NCBI GenBank assembly: GCA_003427395.1
Contig: BFEA01000689.1
Location: 53,051-82,398 of the forward strand
DNA: 29,348 nt
Direction: 5' to 3'
Origin: Chara braunii
Taxonomy: Eukaryota > Streptophyta > Charophyceae > Charales > Characeae
Part shown: positions 10,051-21,721 of the stretch, one piece after another
How the letters are laid out: the number at the start of each line of letters is the position of its first letter
How positions within the stretch are numbered: the first letter of the stretch is position 1
The notes under the pieces: model-generated
Seen by the model: the letters and a program-made list of their open reading frames with translations, nothing else
Told to the model about the DNA's origin: nothing
The model's database searches: none
Made by a program: the position numbers and the translations under genes

Positions 10051-10949
10051 AGGAACAAGCGGGAAAAAAAAAGAAGAAAAAGTAAACAAACAAACATCCC
10101 AAATGCCTCGATAACGGCCAGATACATTCTATGAGGTGCTCGTGTGACTGTGCCCTCAGTGAGGGCGTGTAGGGGACACACAAAGGAAAATAAAACAAAA
10201 CAAAAAAAAAGCTCCCTTATGCTGCGATTGAGGGTGGATACAGATGCTACAGCGTTGAGACAGTTATGTGCCACTCGTGAAATACGCCCTGCCTGGCTGG
10301 CAGGGCACTAAAACGACATGGGAACAAAATCAAAACAAAACAAAAAAGCAAGCCCCTTCCCCACATAATGGCCAGATACATTCATCAAAGGCCTCTGCAA
10401 CTTCCACCCTCGTGAGGGCCTTCCCGACGTCCCTGGATTTGAAAACTTTCGTTTTTTTTCTTTTTTCGTCCTTCTTTTCTTTTTTTTTTGTTTCGTCGGC
10501 CTCCAACCTTGCCCCGAGCCCCGTGCTTCAAGGAGTAGGCTACTAGATGGACTTCGCGTTTGCCAGTGAAAGGTAGTGGCGGTTTAACCGAGAGCCGATC
10601 CACACATCGATTTCAGAAACATTCCGGTGTCCAGACATTGATTAGCATCAGATCATCGCATACTGCTTGCCCTTGGCTAGTTCCATAGTAATCCATACTC
10701 ACAGAGCGAGCGATCCGCAATATAATAAAGCCATTTCACAACAGAAATCAAACAGAACAACATGCACAGACCCTTGTCATTCTCGCATCCATCCGCACAT
10801 CCTTTACTCGATGCGATTCAAAAAACTGAAGATTTGGTAAAATTCGACGCGATTCAAAAATTGAAAACTTCGAATACATTAGGACACCACTTTCGACTGC
10901 ATGCCTAAGAAGAAGAACGAGGCAAAATGTGAATCCGCACACTGGGATG
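10051..10949. other. Non-coding sequence with a weak dispersed duplication
   Basis: GGCCAGATACATTC...CCTC-GTGAGGGC occurs near 10117 and 10370 in imperfect copies. A/T tracts interrupt. No exon was recognised. Confidence 0.4.
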
Positions 10950-11700
10950 GCAGCTAGCCCACCTGCAGCTGTGTATGTCCTTGACCTAGTGCAACGTTCA
11001 CGATCATCATCCTCGAAATGCTCGTCCCGCCTCGCCGAACCAACTTGTCCAGCAATAAGTGCCATCTGGAATACAACTGGTCCTGTTGGAACGTAACTGG
11101 CCCAGCTGGACCAACAACTCCAAGAGTTGCCACAGCCATCATTCCGTTCGAGCTGTGCGTTTGAAGGAAATCGCAGCTGCAACGGTGTATGTGCTTGACC
11201 TAACGTAACGTTCCCGATCATCGTCGTTGAAACGCTCGTTTTTCCACCTCGCGGGACCAACTTGTAGCGCAGCGTTTGTAGCTCAAATACAGCCTAGGTC
11301 ACAATCACCATCATTGAAACGCTTGTTTTTTCGCCTCGCCAGTCCAACTTGCAGGGCAACGTCCGTAGCTCAAATACAACCGGTCCAGTGGGAACGCAAC
11401 TAACCCCGGCTCAAACGACTCCAAGAACCATACCCGTCGCTCTACCTATGTGTTTGAAAGAAATTGCAGCCGCAACTGTGCAAGTCCTTGACCTAACGTT
11501 CGCGATCATTATCATTGTTGAAACGCTCTTTTCACCCGGCCGGACCAACCCGTAAGGACCACGTGTGCGGCTGGAATACAATCGATGCCACGGGAACACA
11601 ACGGGTCCGTCCAGCTGGAACGACTCTGGAATACAATCGGTCCTGCGGGAACGCAACTGGTCCGTCCAGCTGGAATGACTCCAGGAAACACACCCATCAC
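10950..11700. repeat. Degenerate tandem array, period about 90-200 bp
   Basis: The phrase CTTGACCTA-(G/A)-AACGTT-CGATCAT-ATC followed by GAAACGCTC...CCAACTTG recurs near 10980, 11196, 11300 and 11488. CTGGAATACAA...GGGAACGCAACTGGTCC-type units recur between and after these (11067, 11387, 11571, 11630). The long minus-strand ORF across it is a by-product of the repeat. Confidence 0.65.
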
Positions 11701-11989
11701 TCGAGCTGTGCACTTAGTGCGCTCCCAAATTAGAAAATGAGAGGGAGAAAATCTGTGTGAAATATAGAGGAAGGAGTACGTCGAGGCGGACAGATATGCT
11801 TCGCTCGGCCTGTGGATATGGATATCGTCTAAGAAAAAGTATCTGAACTTAAGCCAATTTTACAGAAACAGGCCCTTTATATGACACCGGTACTCGGATA
11901 GGCTGATTACACGCACATCAGCTCCGCCCGGCAAGCAGTAGTCAAGTGAAGGTATCACGACCTCACATCAGCGGACACTCGAAAATTGC
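11701..11989 (-). other. Likely 3' UTR and downstream flank of the SAM-domain gene
   Basis: Immediately follows the TGA stop on the minus strand. No poly(A) site can be fixed from sequence alone. Confidence 0.4.
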
Positions 11990-12028
11990 TCATTGCTTCA
12001 GGGCTAGCATAATCTTTTTCCTTGGTCC
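11990..12028 (-). CDS. SAM-domain gene terminal exon with stop codon
   Basis: The coding part of the last exon is 39 nt: [12 protein letters not shown] and TGA. The acceptor is TGTGTGCGCAG|GGA. GPRKKI is the conserved start of the final SAM helix in plant members, and it follows the previous exon's LGVPM without a gap. The protein ends two residues after the helix, so the SAM domain is at the extreme C-terminus. The 3' UTR continues to lower coordinates. TGTAA motifs occur on the minus strand within about 120 nt of the stop, but I cannot place the poly(A) site. Confidence 0.9.
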   Translation of the reverse strand, partial: GPRKKIMLALKQ

Positions 12029-13372
12029 CTGCGCACACAGCCACCAAATGAAACAATCAGGACAATGAATCGTTTATCTCACTTTAACCAGTGAAATGCG
12101 CGCTCTGCAAGCGCCTTGGGCAGTTGAGCCAAATTCAACTACACTTGAATGGATGGTACAAAGTCCTCCAGCTTTTCATACCTTTGAAGAACTTCCAGCC
12201 ATCAAAGAAACAAATAACAACATTGAAATTCAAACATAATTGTTGTTATTTTGCTGTTAATCAAGAAAGATTGAATCAGGTTAATAAAAACAAGTTGAAT
12301 TTGACAGAAAGACGAGAAAATGCGAATCCTTCGCTAAAAACCTTGCAGCACACTCGCTGCAGCTTTAACTGTGTGAAAACGAAAGGCATCCGGATTTCCA
12401 AACTACCGTCTTCACCTGAATATAACATGCAGTCATTATAACAGTATTTGGGGCAACTTCGAGTCTAGATGCAGCAATAATGCCCGTACATTGTGTTTGG
12501 GTGAAGACGGCAGTCGCTGAGCCATTCAGAGCCAAAGGGTTTTCGTCATAGCAATGGACCTTTCCGCAAACAACTGGCAACGAGTTTCGACCCGCGGTAT
12601 ACAATGACTGCATCGTGCAGGCGGAAAACTTAATAGATAGCATTTGTGTAGCACCCCGTTCGCGTACGGGGGGGGAAATGTGTACGTACCCCGTGAGTAT
12701 GTGCGTACCAACTCCAAAATACAGAGAACGCGAACATTAAAAAAAAAAAAACAAGAAACTGGATAGCATCTGTGTAGCACCCTGTTCCCATGAGCGTGTG
12801 TACGTACTCCAAAAATCGGAGAACGCGGACATTAAAAAAAAAAAAACCGGGAAAATCTGAAAAAATTATATGTCATGTAAATTAATAATACAAACAACGT
12901 TTGTTTTGTTTGGAAGGCATCTTCAGATTCTTAGCCAAACTTGAGGTTAAAAAAAGACGAACTTGCAAAATACCCCCAGAAGTTGAGATATATGGCAAAA
13001 TGCCTCTAAGAGATGTGAATGGAGTGGAATGCCTCTCTGACAAAAAACATATTTTGTGAAATGCCCCTGGCATCGGTTGGACCGTCCATCTTTCCAATAT
13101 ACCCCTACCGGTTACCATCTAACTTTCCAATATACCCTCCAGTATTTTCTTTAGTAGACCTGGGGAATGTTTCAAACGAACCCTCACAAAATTTAAACAC
13201 ACACCCACACAACAAAGACACAGGCACACCTATGCACACACAAGCACTCACAGACTCACACGGACACAGACACACACGAAAACACAATGCACATACACAC
13301 ATGCATGTACACACAAGTACAGACGCACACACATACAGATAGAATCTCAACCCGAAAAAAAAAATGTGTGCT

Positions 13373-13411
<39 letters not shown>

Positions 13412-14416
13412 CTGCACACTCCTCCAGAGTAAGAGACAAACGTATGCTTACCATAGGAACACCAAGCTCTTTGAGATCTTCCTCGGTCATATGTCGTAGA
13501 GCCGCCATATCCACCTGCACACAGACAAGATAATGAGCCATGTTCATTGGTTAAGCATTAGTTACACTCCTGCAGAAGATGAGGATGTCCTTCTCTATTT
13601 ATTTTCGTGGCCAACGGGCTACGTTGACCTTTGCATCCACCAAAGCCCAATGTGAAATGGACCAGGGCTACCGTCTTCACCCAAATAAAACACCCGGTCA
13701 TAATCCCTGTATCTAGACTGAAATTCGCCCTGAAGTTCGCGAACACAGCTTTTCTGACTGCACATCCCATTCCGGTGAAGACGGTTGGCTCCAGCTAACA
13801 TCTTGACATCTGAATCAAGACGAAGGAATGCCGGCAAAAGCAGAAAATCTGTGTTTCTAACTTTCTGTTCTTTTCTTCCTTTCTTTTTTTTTCAATATTC
13901 AAATGACCACTTTCCTCTTGAACGCTTTATATATATAAGCTCTGTTTGCAACCCTTTTTTCTTTTCCGACCCACAGGCAAAACTCGTCTTGCTGGCACCA
14001 CCAGCACTTTCGAGGCACCTTTTCTCTGGGGAAGTAAACACGCTGTGAACTAAAAACAAAGAGGAACCAGCGCGGGCCTCCATTTGGCTGGCGCCACCAG
14101 ACTGCGGCAAATGCTACACAGCGCCACCAGCCTGGCAGCATGCAAGCCGCAACTTTGAAAAAGTGGCTGGCGGTTTAAATGCTACACAGCGCACCGAAAT
14201 TCCTTTGAGAACAACAAAATTTCCAAAAGCATTTATTTGACAAAAAAAAGGTTTTTTTTTGGCTGACGGTCGCAGAGATGTCTGTCATTGCCATGAGTAG
14301 ATTCGACCGGTGCACACTGTCTGAAAACATTTTCAGCTCAGACAAGTGCAGAAGGTCTGGGCTATGTCCATCGGGACATCCGTTAAAATTGGAACGATGC
14401 ACAGAAAATTAGCATG

Positions 14417-14460
<44 letters not shown>

Positions 14461-17400
14461 GGGCCATGTCTTGCAGATAACTTTGCACATTACCCACGTG
14501 CCGTGAGCAGCGACTTGGAAATCACCAGATGGTCTGGTCTAATCACTGGAAATCCAGGACCGAATCCAGCGCAGGCACTGCACCCTTCGCAGTAGGCGAG
14601 TAATGGACATCCAATCCTGCAAAAGGATGGAGGAATCTAAAGGTGCACGGGGTCTTACCGTCTAGCCGCTGGTACTCCGCATCTTCACGGAGAATTCAAT
14701 GTCACTGAGCCCATGTTGGAGACAGCGGGGCAGTCGTTACACCATTCGTGCAGGTGACTCAAACGGTCGCCCCAAAAATAAGAAATAAAATAGACACAAG
14801 GTAAAATCGTATATCAAAACGACTTCTGGCATCATCAAAAGGGATAGGGTTTATGCTTCCAAAATACAAAGTTGGACGAATCTGGAAACTTTAGGAAATC
14901 TACTTTATACCACTTATTTTTATTTGTTTCTGGTTTCAAGTCTTATTTTATTAGTGGCCATGATTGGAGCTATAGTACTTACCATGCATAAGACTTGAAA
15001 ACATTCGACTGTCGTGACACACCGGAGACGAGTACAGCTGCTGCCACCGTGGTGGTCAATCGGTGGGAGGGGAGGAGTCTGTCTGCAAGGATGATAGTAG
15101 AGGCAATTGCGGCGGGAAGGAGGAACTCAGTCATTACTACCGATTGTCTTCAGCCGAAAATAACGCCCGCCCGTTATATTCACCTTACCCTAAACAGATC
15201 CGATTTTTGTTTTTATTCGCGTTTGATCAAATAGAACTAGAACGAACACCCAGGCATTCTATTTGAATGTTCCGTGGGCAGAGTGCCTTGTAGAGGTAGT
15301 ATACATCCGTTTTGGAGGGCAGGAAGAGGGGACATGGGTTTTCAAAGGGGTTGAAACTTGAAAGGGGTTTCGACTTCCAAGCGGGGGGGAGTGTATGTTT
15401 CAGTTTGATTTTTTGTTTTCATTTTTTTTTATTTCCGCGTTTATAAGGAATTATGAAGTGACACTCAGCCAAACGTTGCTCGCACTGCAATTCCGGACAA
15501 CATTGTTTTTCAACAGAATTTTTTTTTTGTTTTTTTTCCCCGGGATTTTTGGGCCCAACCAAAGTTGCCACCAATTTACTGCATATCGCCCCGGCGCTAT
15601 AAACGAATATAACACGATGCGGGCGTTATATTCGTATACAACGCCCGGGCGTTATGTTCGGGTGAGGCGGTAGGATAGTTCACCCGTCCGCCGGGGGCGA
15701 CTTGCCAGAAAGGCCTTTGGCAACCCTTCTGGAACACCGGACACGTACAAAGACAGCCCTTGGAGACGAGACTCTCGAGGCAGGACCGCTCTGGTCACTT
15801 GTGCATGTTCAATGTGATCCAATTGTGACCTCGGTCCACAAAACGACTGCTGAAGGTCACCGAGGGGGTCTGCAGGGCTGAAAAGTGATTTTAAACCACA
15901 AGTACACCGCCCCGGCAAACGTTCGAGGCCAAAATGAGTCATTCCTAGAGGTTAGGGGACTCTCCCCAGGGCGGGCCTGGAGGCGGGCATAATTTTTTCT
16001 TGTCCCACGCGTCAGGGTTGGCACTGGTGCCGCATCAGACCAAAAAAAAAAAAAATCCACCTGCCCCTACGCCCACCCTGGGGTGAGTCCCCTGACTTTT
16101 AGCAATGCCTCATTTTGGACTCAAAAGTTTGCCTGGGCGGCAAACACGTGGTTTTAATCACCAGTACTTCCTAGAGTCGTGCCCGTTAACGCGCCACGAT
16201 TTTAGGAAACGTACGGGCCACTACAAGAGCGCCCAAATTCATCCGACTAGAAACGTTTCTACTCCATTTCTTCCCACATTCGATAGCTGGGGCAAGTACT
16301 GGTGGTTTAAGGGGTGTGTTGAAGTACCCTTTTCCTTCTTCTTCTTCTTCTTCTTCTTCTTCTTCTTCTTCTGTCTAAGATGTGGCCACCAATTTTGCGG
16401 TTACCCTCACCCAAAAGTTCTATCAGCATCATACACCGTTTCCTTTTTTTCAAGCACCCACTTACGCTACGTGTCGTTGCTATTCACTTTCAACTTATTT
16501 CTACTTTGGATGACATACCTTTTTGCTAAAGGGCAATGGCCTTGAGATATGATCACTTGAACTGACCGGCAAATTTGCAGTATTTTGCTCATCAGCTACA
16601 TCTTGGTCGGGTGGAGTTTGAAATCAGGTCTGTATTTCAACACTTCAGGGGTGTACCAACTGAGCTAGGCCAGTTGGTATTTAGATGACATACCCTGTTT
16701 TTGAGTAGCACCAAAATTAGCAAAAACGACAACATCCTATCTGACCCAACACTGTTCTAGCAAGTTTGATTTGACTACAGTCTTCACCCGAATACAACGT
16801 ACCGTCATTATAGCTGTATTTGGGGCAACTTTGTGTCTAGATACAGTGATAATGACCGTACGTTGTATTCGGGTGAAGACTGTAGCACTATTTGATTAAC
16901 AGGGGTCAAATTACTCGATTAAGTGCTTACATCCTTCTAGGCAAAACTTAAGTGGAGGGAGGAGAGGGGTGGGGGGGGAGGGGGGGCTGGGGGGAGAGGG
17001 CCGGTATGCCTTATAGGCAGGGGTCTTTCGACTCAGCCCATCAACTTGCTTGCTACACAAGTCTCAATACAATTGCCTTGCCGCTCCCAATCCCTAAAGC
17101 AACACCTCCTCCTGATCTTCCCACCCCCCTCTCCCACAACACTCCAAAACCCCCTTCCCATCGCTCCCCCTGCCCCCGCCAACCTCCCCTGCCACCTCAC
17201 TTGCTTCCCCCCTCCCCGCTCTCCATCACTCCGCTGGCCACCTCCCTTGCTCCTTTACTCCACCTTTCTCATCACTTTCCCCCCTCTTCCCTTCTTCCCC
17301 TCCCTCACTACCCCACTCTCCCCACCTCTTTGACAAGGCAGTTCATAAAATAACAACATGCCCATTGAAATCGCAAAGATGATGAGCGTTGGGCATGGCG

Positions 17401-19885
17401 AACCTTACCTCCTCTGCTTGAAAGCTTGGGATGTATTTACCCAGTCCCAGTGACTGTAGAAAAGTTGCCACTGCTCGCCCCTGTTAAGGTTCCAAGGTAA
17501 CACAGAAAGAGTGGCACAGACGTCATCATTCCCTCACACATGAATGCACACATGCACGAACACAAGCACGGGCATAGACACGCAGGCACACCCGGCCCTT
17601 GAAACAGGTTATATGACAAGGATGTGCACAGCAGAGCAATCCGGAAGAAGGAGACAAGAGACAAGGAAAAGCCCAGACAGATGACTAAGATGGGACCACC
17701 GGCACCCAAAGTCCCAAGATGGGACTTGGACCGCCAGGACCAAGAGCCCAAGATGGGACCCGCGACCAATAGGACACAACTGGCACAATACAGAGAAGAT
17801 GAGCATGGCCCATGTGCAAGCATGTCGCTAAAGAAAAGTAAAAAAAAATGTATGTGTACACGGAGTGGAAACCGTGCAACTGGGTTTTCCATGTACATTA
17901 TGCAACAATTAATACAGGCATCCAAGAAAAATCAGTGTGTATATTGGTTAGGTGATTGGCGGCAGCGGGAGCAGGGTTCGAAAACTTGTGTATCTGTATG
18001 TGTACGTCTACGTGTGTGTGTGTGTGTGTGTGTGTGTCGGTATGCTTATTTGTATGTCTTGTACATTTTCACCACAACAGCCCCTGTTCCACTCAGATGA
18101 GTAGATCCAAAATTGAAGCAGCTTTACCTCTATTGCAGACAATGAAGCACACTTGAGATGAGCCAATCCAACAATGTAACAGTTTTACCTCTATAGCACG
18201 CAACACGAAGCAGAATTAATCCATTATATCCCTTTCTTGACTATATTTACTTCGGTATTCTTTGGGGTACCCACTTGTTTTCTCTTTTGATTTTATCTTT
18301 TTTTGGGGGGGCACAACAAATTCAAACCCACCCAATTCACGCCTGTGTCATCGAGTGGAGGACGCCCACACATCTACCCGCTTAACGCCGGGGGAGGGGT
18401 GTAAACAATAGCCTTCCACACAGAAAACATTCAAAGATAGGACATGTCGGCAAACGGTTGCCTTGACGTATAATCGGGCCATCAGCTCCGCGTTCGAACC
18501 ACCTTCGAGGTACTGTGGTCTGTGCTTGAACCCGCTTTGGACCTCGTTGTCCAGGTCAGCATTGGTACGCTGAGTTTTTTTTTATGGAAAACTTGGGGCT
18601 CACCCATGCAGTGCGAGCGATTGAGGGCATACTCAACCTACCATCTTCATCCGAATAGAACACCCGGTAATTACCGCCGTATCTGGGCTGAAAGTTGTGC
18701 CAAATACAGCTATAATGACCGGGCGTTCTATTCGGGTGAAGACAGTAGGACTTTTTCAACTAAGCTCTAGCCATGATTACAGTCAAATGCCTAGAGGTCA
18801 GGCCATAATTGCAGTCAGATACATTCAGGAAAGTGATACTGTAAGTATGCCCTGCCCTGAGTCTGCAAAGCATCATCCTGAGATCCACACCAGGTTTCAT
18901 CATCATCACATCGACGGCTGCGAAATCACAATGCAGTTGTCCGCGGTAAAGAATAGGCTGGAAAGAGGGGGTGGGGGTTCAATCAGTCCAGCTGCTGACA
19001 AGATGAGGAGGCTACCTTATATCCACCCCCTTCACCTGGTGAACTCCCGTTAAACTCCCCCACCCTATAAGAGAGGATGCCGAAACAGTCCCGACACAGT
19101 ACTAGCAAGCGTATTGGAGATAGGACCCTGCTGCTGGCACTCAACCACATTTGGGAATGCCACCAGGAGAGAGATACTCTCTCCCAATCTGACGGTGGTC
19201 TGGACACATATAGTCATCGCTCTGTTTGCAACTGTCCACAACCACACGGAAAGAAAACCAATTCACACCGCGGTCTGTCACACCTTCCGCCAACTCGCAA
19301 TCCCCAGTTCCCCACGCCTTGTGCGAACACCACTCACCCGCTGGCCATCTACTCCCCCTTGCTCCTGGTTGCCTTTGCTCCCACTTGCTGCTGGCCTGTA
19401 GAACGACTGCTGGGAGGCCCCTTGCGCTTGGATGGCCAAATGTCGGGTAGCCGAAGTCGCACCAATAAAGGTAGACCTCTGGGTCCCCTGTTGTCAGACG
19501 ATCGCAGGCGGTTAACTACATGCATACACACCGCGAGCCATAATGCCACTAAAGAAATGGACTTCGTGTCGATTGTGCACGCCCAACAAACGTCTCTCTT
19601 CAAATCACATTTACTAACGAGTGACAAGAGGCGAGAAAAAATGTCTATCGACGGGTATGTATTTGCAGAGTCCAAAACTCAGATTCTGGCACAACGCTGT
19701 CCACTCTTTGAGAATTGTACGCTTGCAGGCACTCGAGGATAGACACACACACAGCACAAGCCATCACGATACCATATGCGTCTATCGATCACCCACCCAC
19801 CCAACAAGCACTTTCAAACACCAACTTCGGCACATTGCTGACCACTCGTTGTGAGTCAGATGCTTGCAGAGGATCACTCTCACAT

Positions 19886-19924
<39 letters not shown>

Positions 19925-21513
19925 ACAAGCCATGACGATATCATATATGTGCATAGATCACCCACCCACCCAGCACGTCTCTTCAGAATCACATTTATTA
20001 AAACCAAGTCGTGAAACGGGCGCAAAAATGCCAACTCACGGGTGCACATTCACTGAGTATCGAATAGTACGAATACAGAGTTTGTTATGATCCTGACCAT
20101 TCTTTGTCAATCACACGGTTGCAGAGTTGGACATGCACACACAACAAAAGACATGACGATACAAGACACCAGCACCGATCGCACATAAAATAATCATCCC
20201 CCTTCTGGACCACATTCATCGACAAATAGCAAAACCGGTGGTGAGCACAAAAACACCTACCAAAGCGTATGCATTCAGAGAGTGTTGAACATAGATCCGG
20301 GGAGGAGTATCTCTTCGGGAACACCTTCATCGACGAATAGCAAAATAGGCGTCGAGCGTGAAAGCACCCACCACAACATATGCATCCAGGGGGTATCTAA
20401 CATAGATTCTGGGAGGGGTCTGACCAACATGCATCATCAGATCAGGAACGTCACGCTGGTGATAGTAGCAACGCATCCGAAATTAAGATGGACGCAAGAA
20501 CCGCATCAACAGCCGTCATGACGGTCAACAAGATAGCCACGGAAACGGTGTGTTTCCAGATAGCCATGGAGGATCTCAGAATTAAGAGCAGGCTAGACAT
20601 GGTGCCAAGGTATCAGACATGGGAGCCACACCAAACGCAGTCACAGCAGTGGGTGAAAAAACAGTCCTCAACCACGTGTCTCAAGACGGGCGGGCGCAAA
20701 ATCTCAGGATGGAGAGAAAGCGTGGGAGGCGACGACCGTCGAAAAACTTCGAAAGACCCATCCGTACCTTGACACAAACATGTTTCGCATGGTTCAGACC
20801 AAACCCAGCTGCTTGCGTTCGCAATTATGGTGGTCACATTTGTCCTTCAACATACATCTAGCAAACCCAAAAGCGACAACAAGACCAACTACAGCAGACG
20901 TATGCGAACAAGGTTTGGCCCGCTCAGCATACAAAAGCGTCCATCCGGGGAAAAGAAGACTCGTAGACCGAAAAGCAGTCATCGCAAAACTGGAAAGAAT
21001 CCGAAAGATACACGCGAACAAAAAAGTGCACACGGTCCGCAAGAGAAAAAACTGCACAGCCAATACAACTGCAGGAAAACACCCCGAAAATGATCGCTAT
21101 CATCTCCCCTCTCACACAAACCAGAAGACGTTCAGCGTCAATGAGAAAAGATAGTTGTTTCATACATCTCTATCAGATAGGCATGGTGCATATTCAAGGA
21201 ATCACTGAAGTGTGAGAAACAAGAATGCAAGCAGTGGAATGCTGAAAAAGCTCAAATCGGACACATCTGACTCCGGAAACACACATGGATCATCACATGG
21301 GGGAGGGGCAAGCCGGGCGCATACATGGAATAACGATGTCACCTTGCTCCACACACATGGAGAGAGAATCCATGGACAATGACGGTGAGGAATGAGACGA
21401 AAGTGGGAGAGGAGGAAGAGGAGAAGAAGACGAAGAAGAGACTGCAACTCCATGTCGCAGTCAACTGAAAATAGCCTCTCGCAATAGTTCCAAAATATTA
21501 TCAGTCCGAATGT

Positions 21514-21580
<67 letters not shown>

Positions 21581-21675
21581 ACATATGAATACATATATAT
21601 CGAAATATATATATTCTCAGCCGGAATGTCGTCTCCAAGCTGAGGAAGAGCCCTGGAGGTGGTCACCAAGTCCCT

Positions 21676-21721
<46 letters not shown>

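Larger units (their letters stand above)
12029..13451 (-). other. Intron of the SAM-domain gene (1,423 bp)
   Basis: This phase-0 GT-AG intron (GTAAGC...GCGCAG) holds a MITE at 12403-12513, a short duplication near 12645-12845 (two copies of a GTGTAGCACCC...GCG-ACATT unit, each followed by an A-tract), a CA-rich stretch at 13198-13340, and a (CA)n array at 13377-13410. An AT-rich 116-codon ORF on the plus strand at 12091 runs into the MITE and is not considered coding. Confidence 0.75.
13515..17408 (-). other. Intron of the SAM-domain gene (3,894 bp)
   Basis: This phase-0 GT-AG intron (GTAAGG...TGCAG) contains a MITE at 13668, poly(A) at 14419-14456, a mitochondrial LSU rRNA fragment at 14638-14755, a MITE-like longer element at 15138-15673, an inverted repeat at 15885-16165, a TTC array at 16334, a SINE-like repeat at 16538-16680, a MITE at 16775, and a C-rich tract at about 17090-17330. 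No convincing gene is seen. Confidence 0.8.

Noticed and set aside
10748-11260. 170-codon minus-strand ORF
   Set aside because: It crosses a degenerate tandem array whose repeats explain the open frame.
14419-14456. Poly(A) as the tail of a retroposed mitochondrial rRNA
   Set aside because: The rRNA fragment is on the minus strand, so a tail would appear as T on the plus strand; the A-run is also 182 bp away.
14983-15134. Minus-strand candidate first exon, ATG with two hydrophobic stretches and a GTAAGT donor
   Set aside because: It lies wholly within an intron of the SAM-domain gene, between the mitochondrial fragment and a MITE-like end. No second exon or homologue was recognised, so chance is likely.
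16105-16545. 146-codon plus-strand ORF with a poly-Phe run
   Set aside because: It reads through a foldback arm and a TTC microsatellite.
17409-17453. Shorter version of the SAM exon using the acceptor TTTTCTACAG
   Set aside because: It would lose the conserved V..FL of helix 1. The upstream acceptor at 17481 keeps it in frame and restores phase-0 joining to the previous exon.
19077-19742. Longest plus-strand ORF, 221 codons
   Set aside because: No recognisable domain. It runs into a degenerate minisatellite and lies in an intron.
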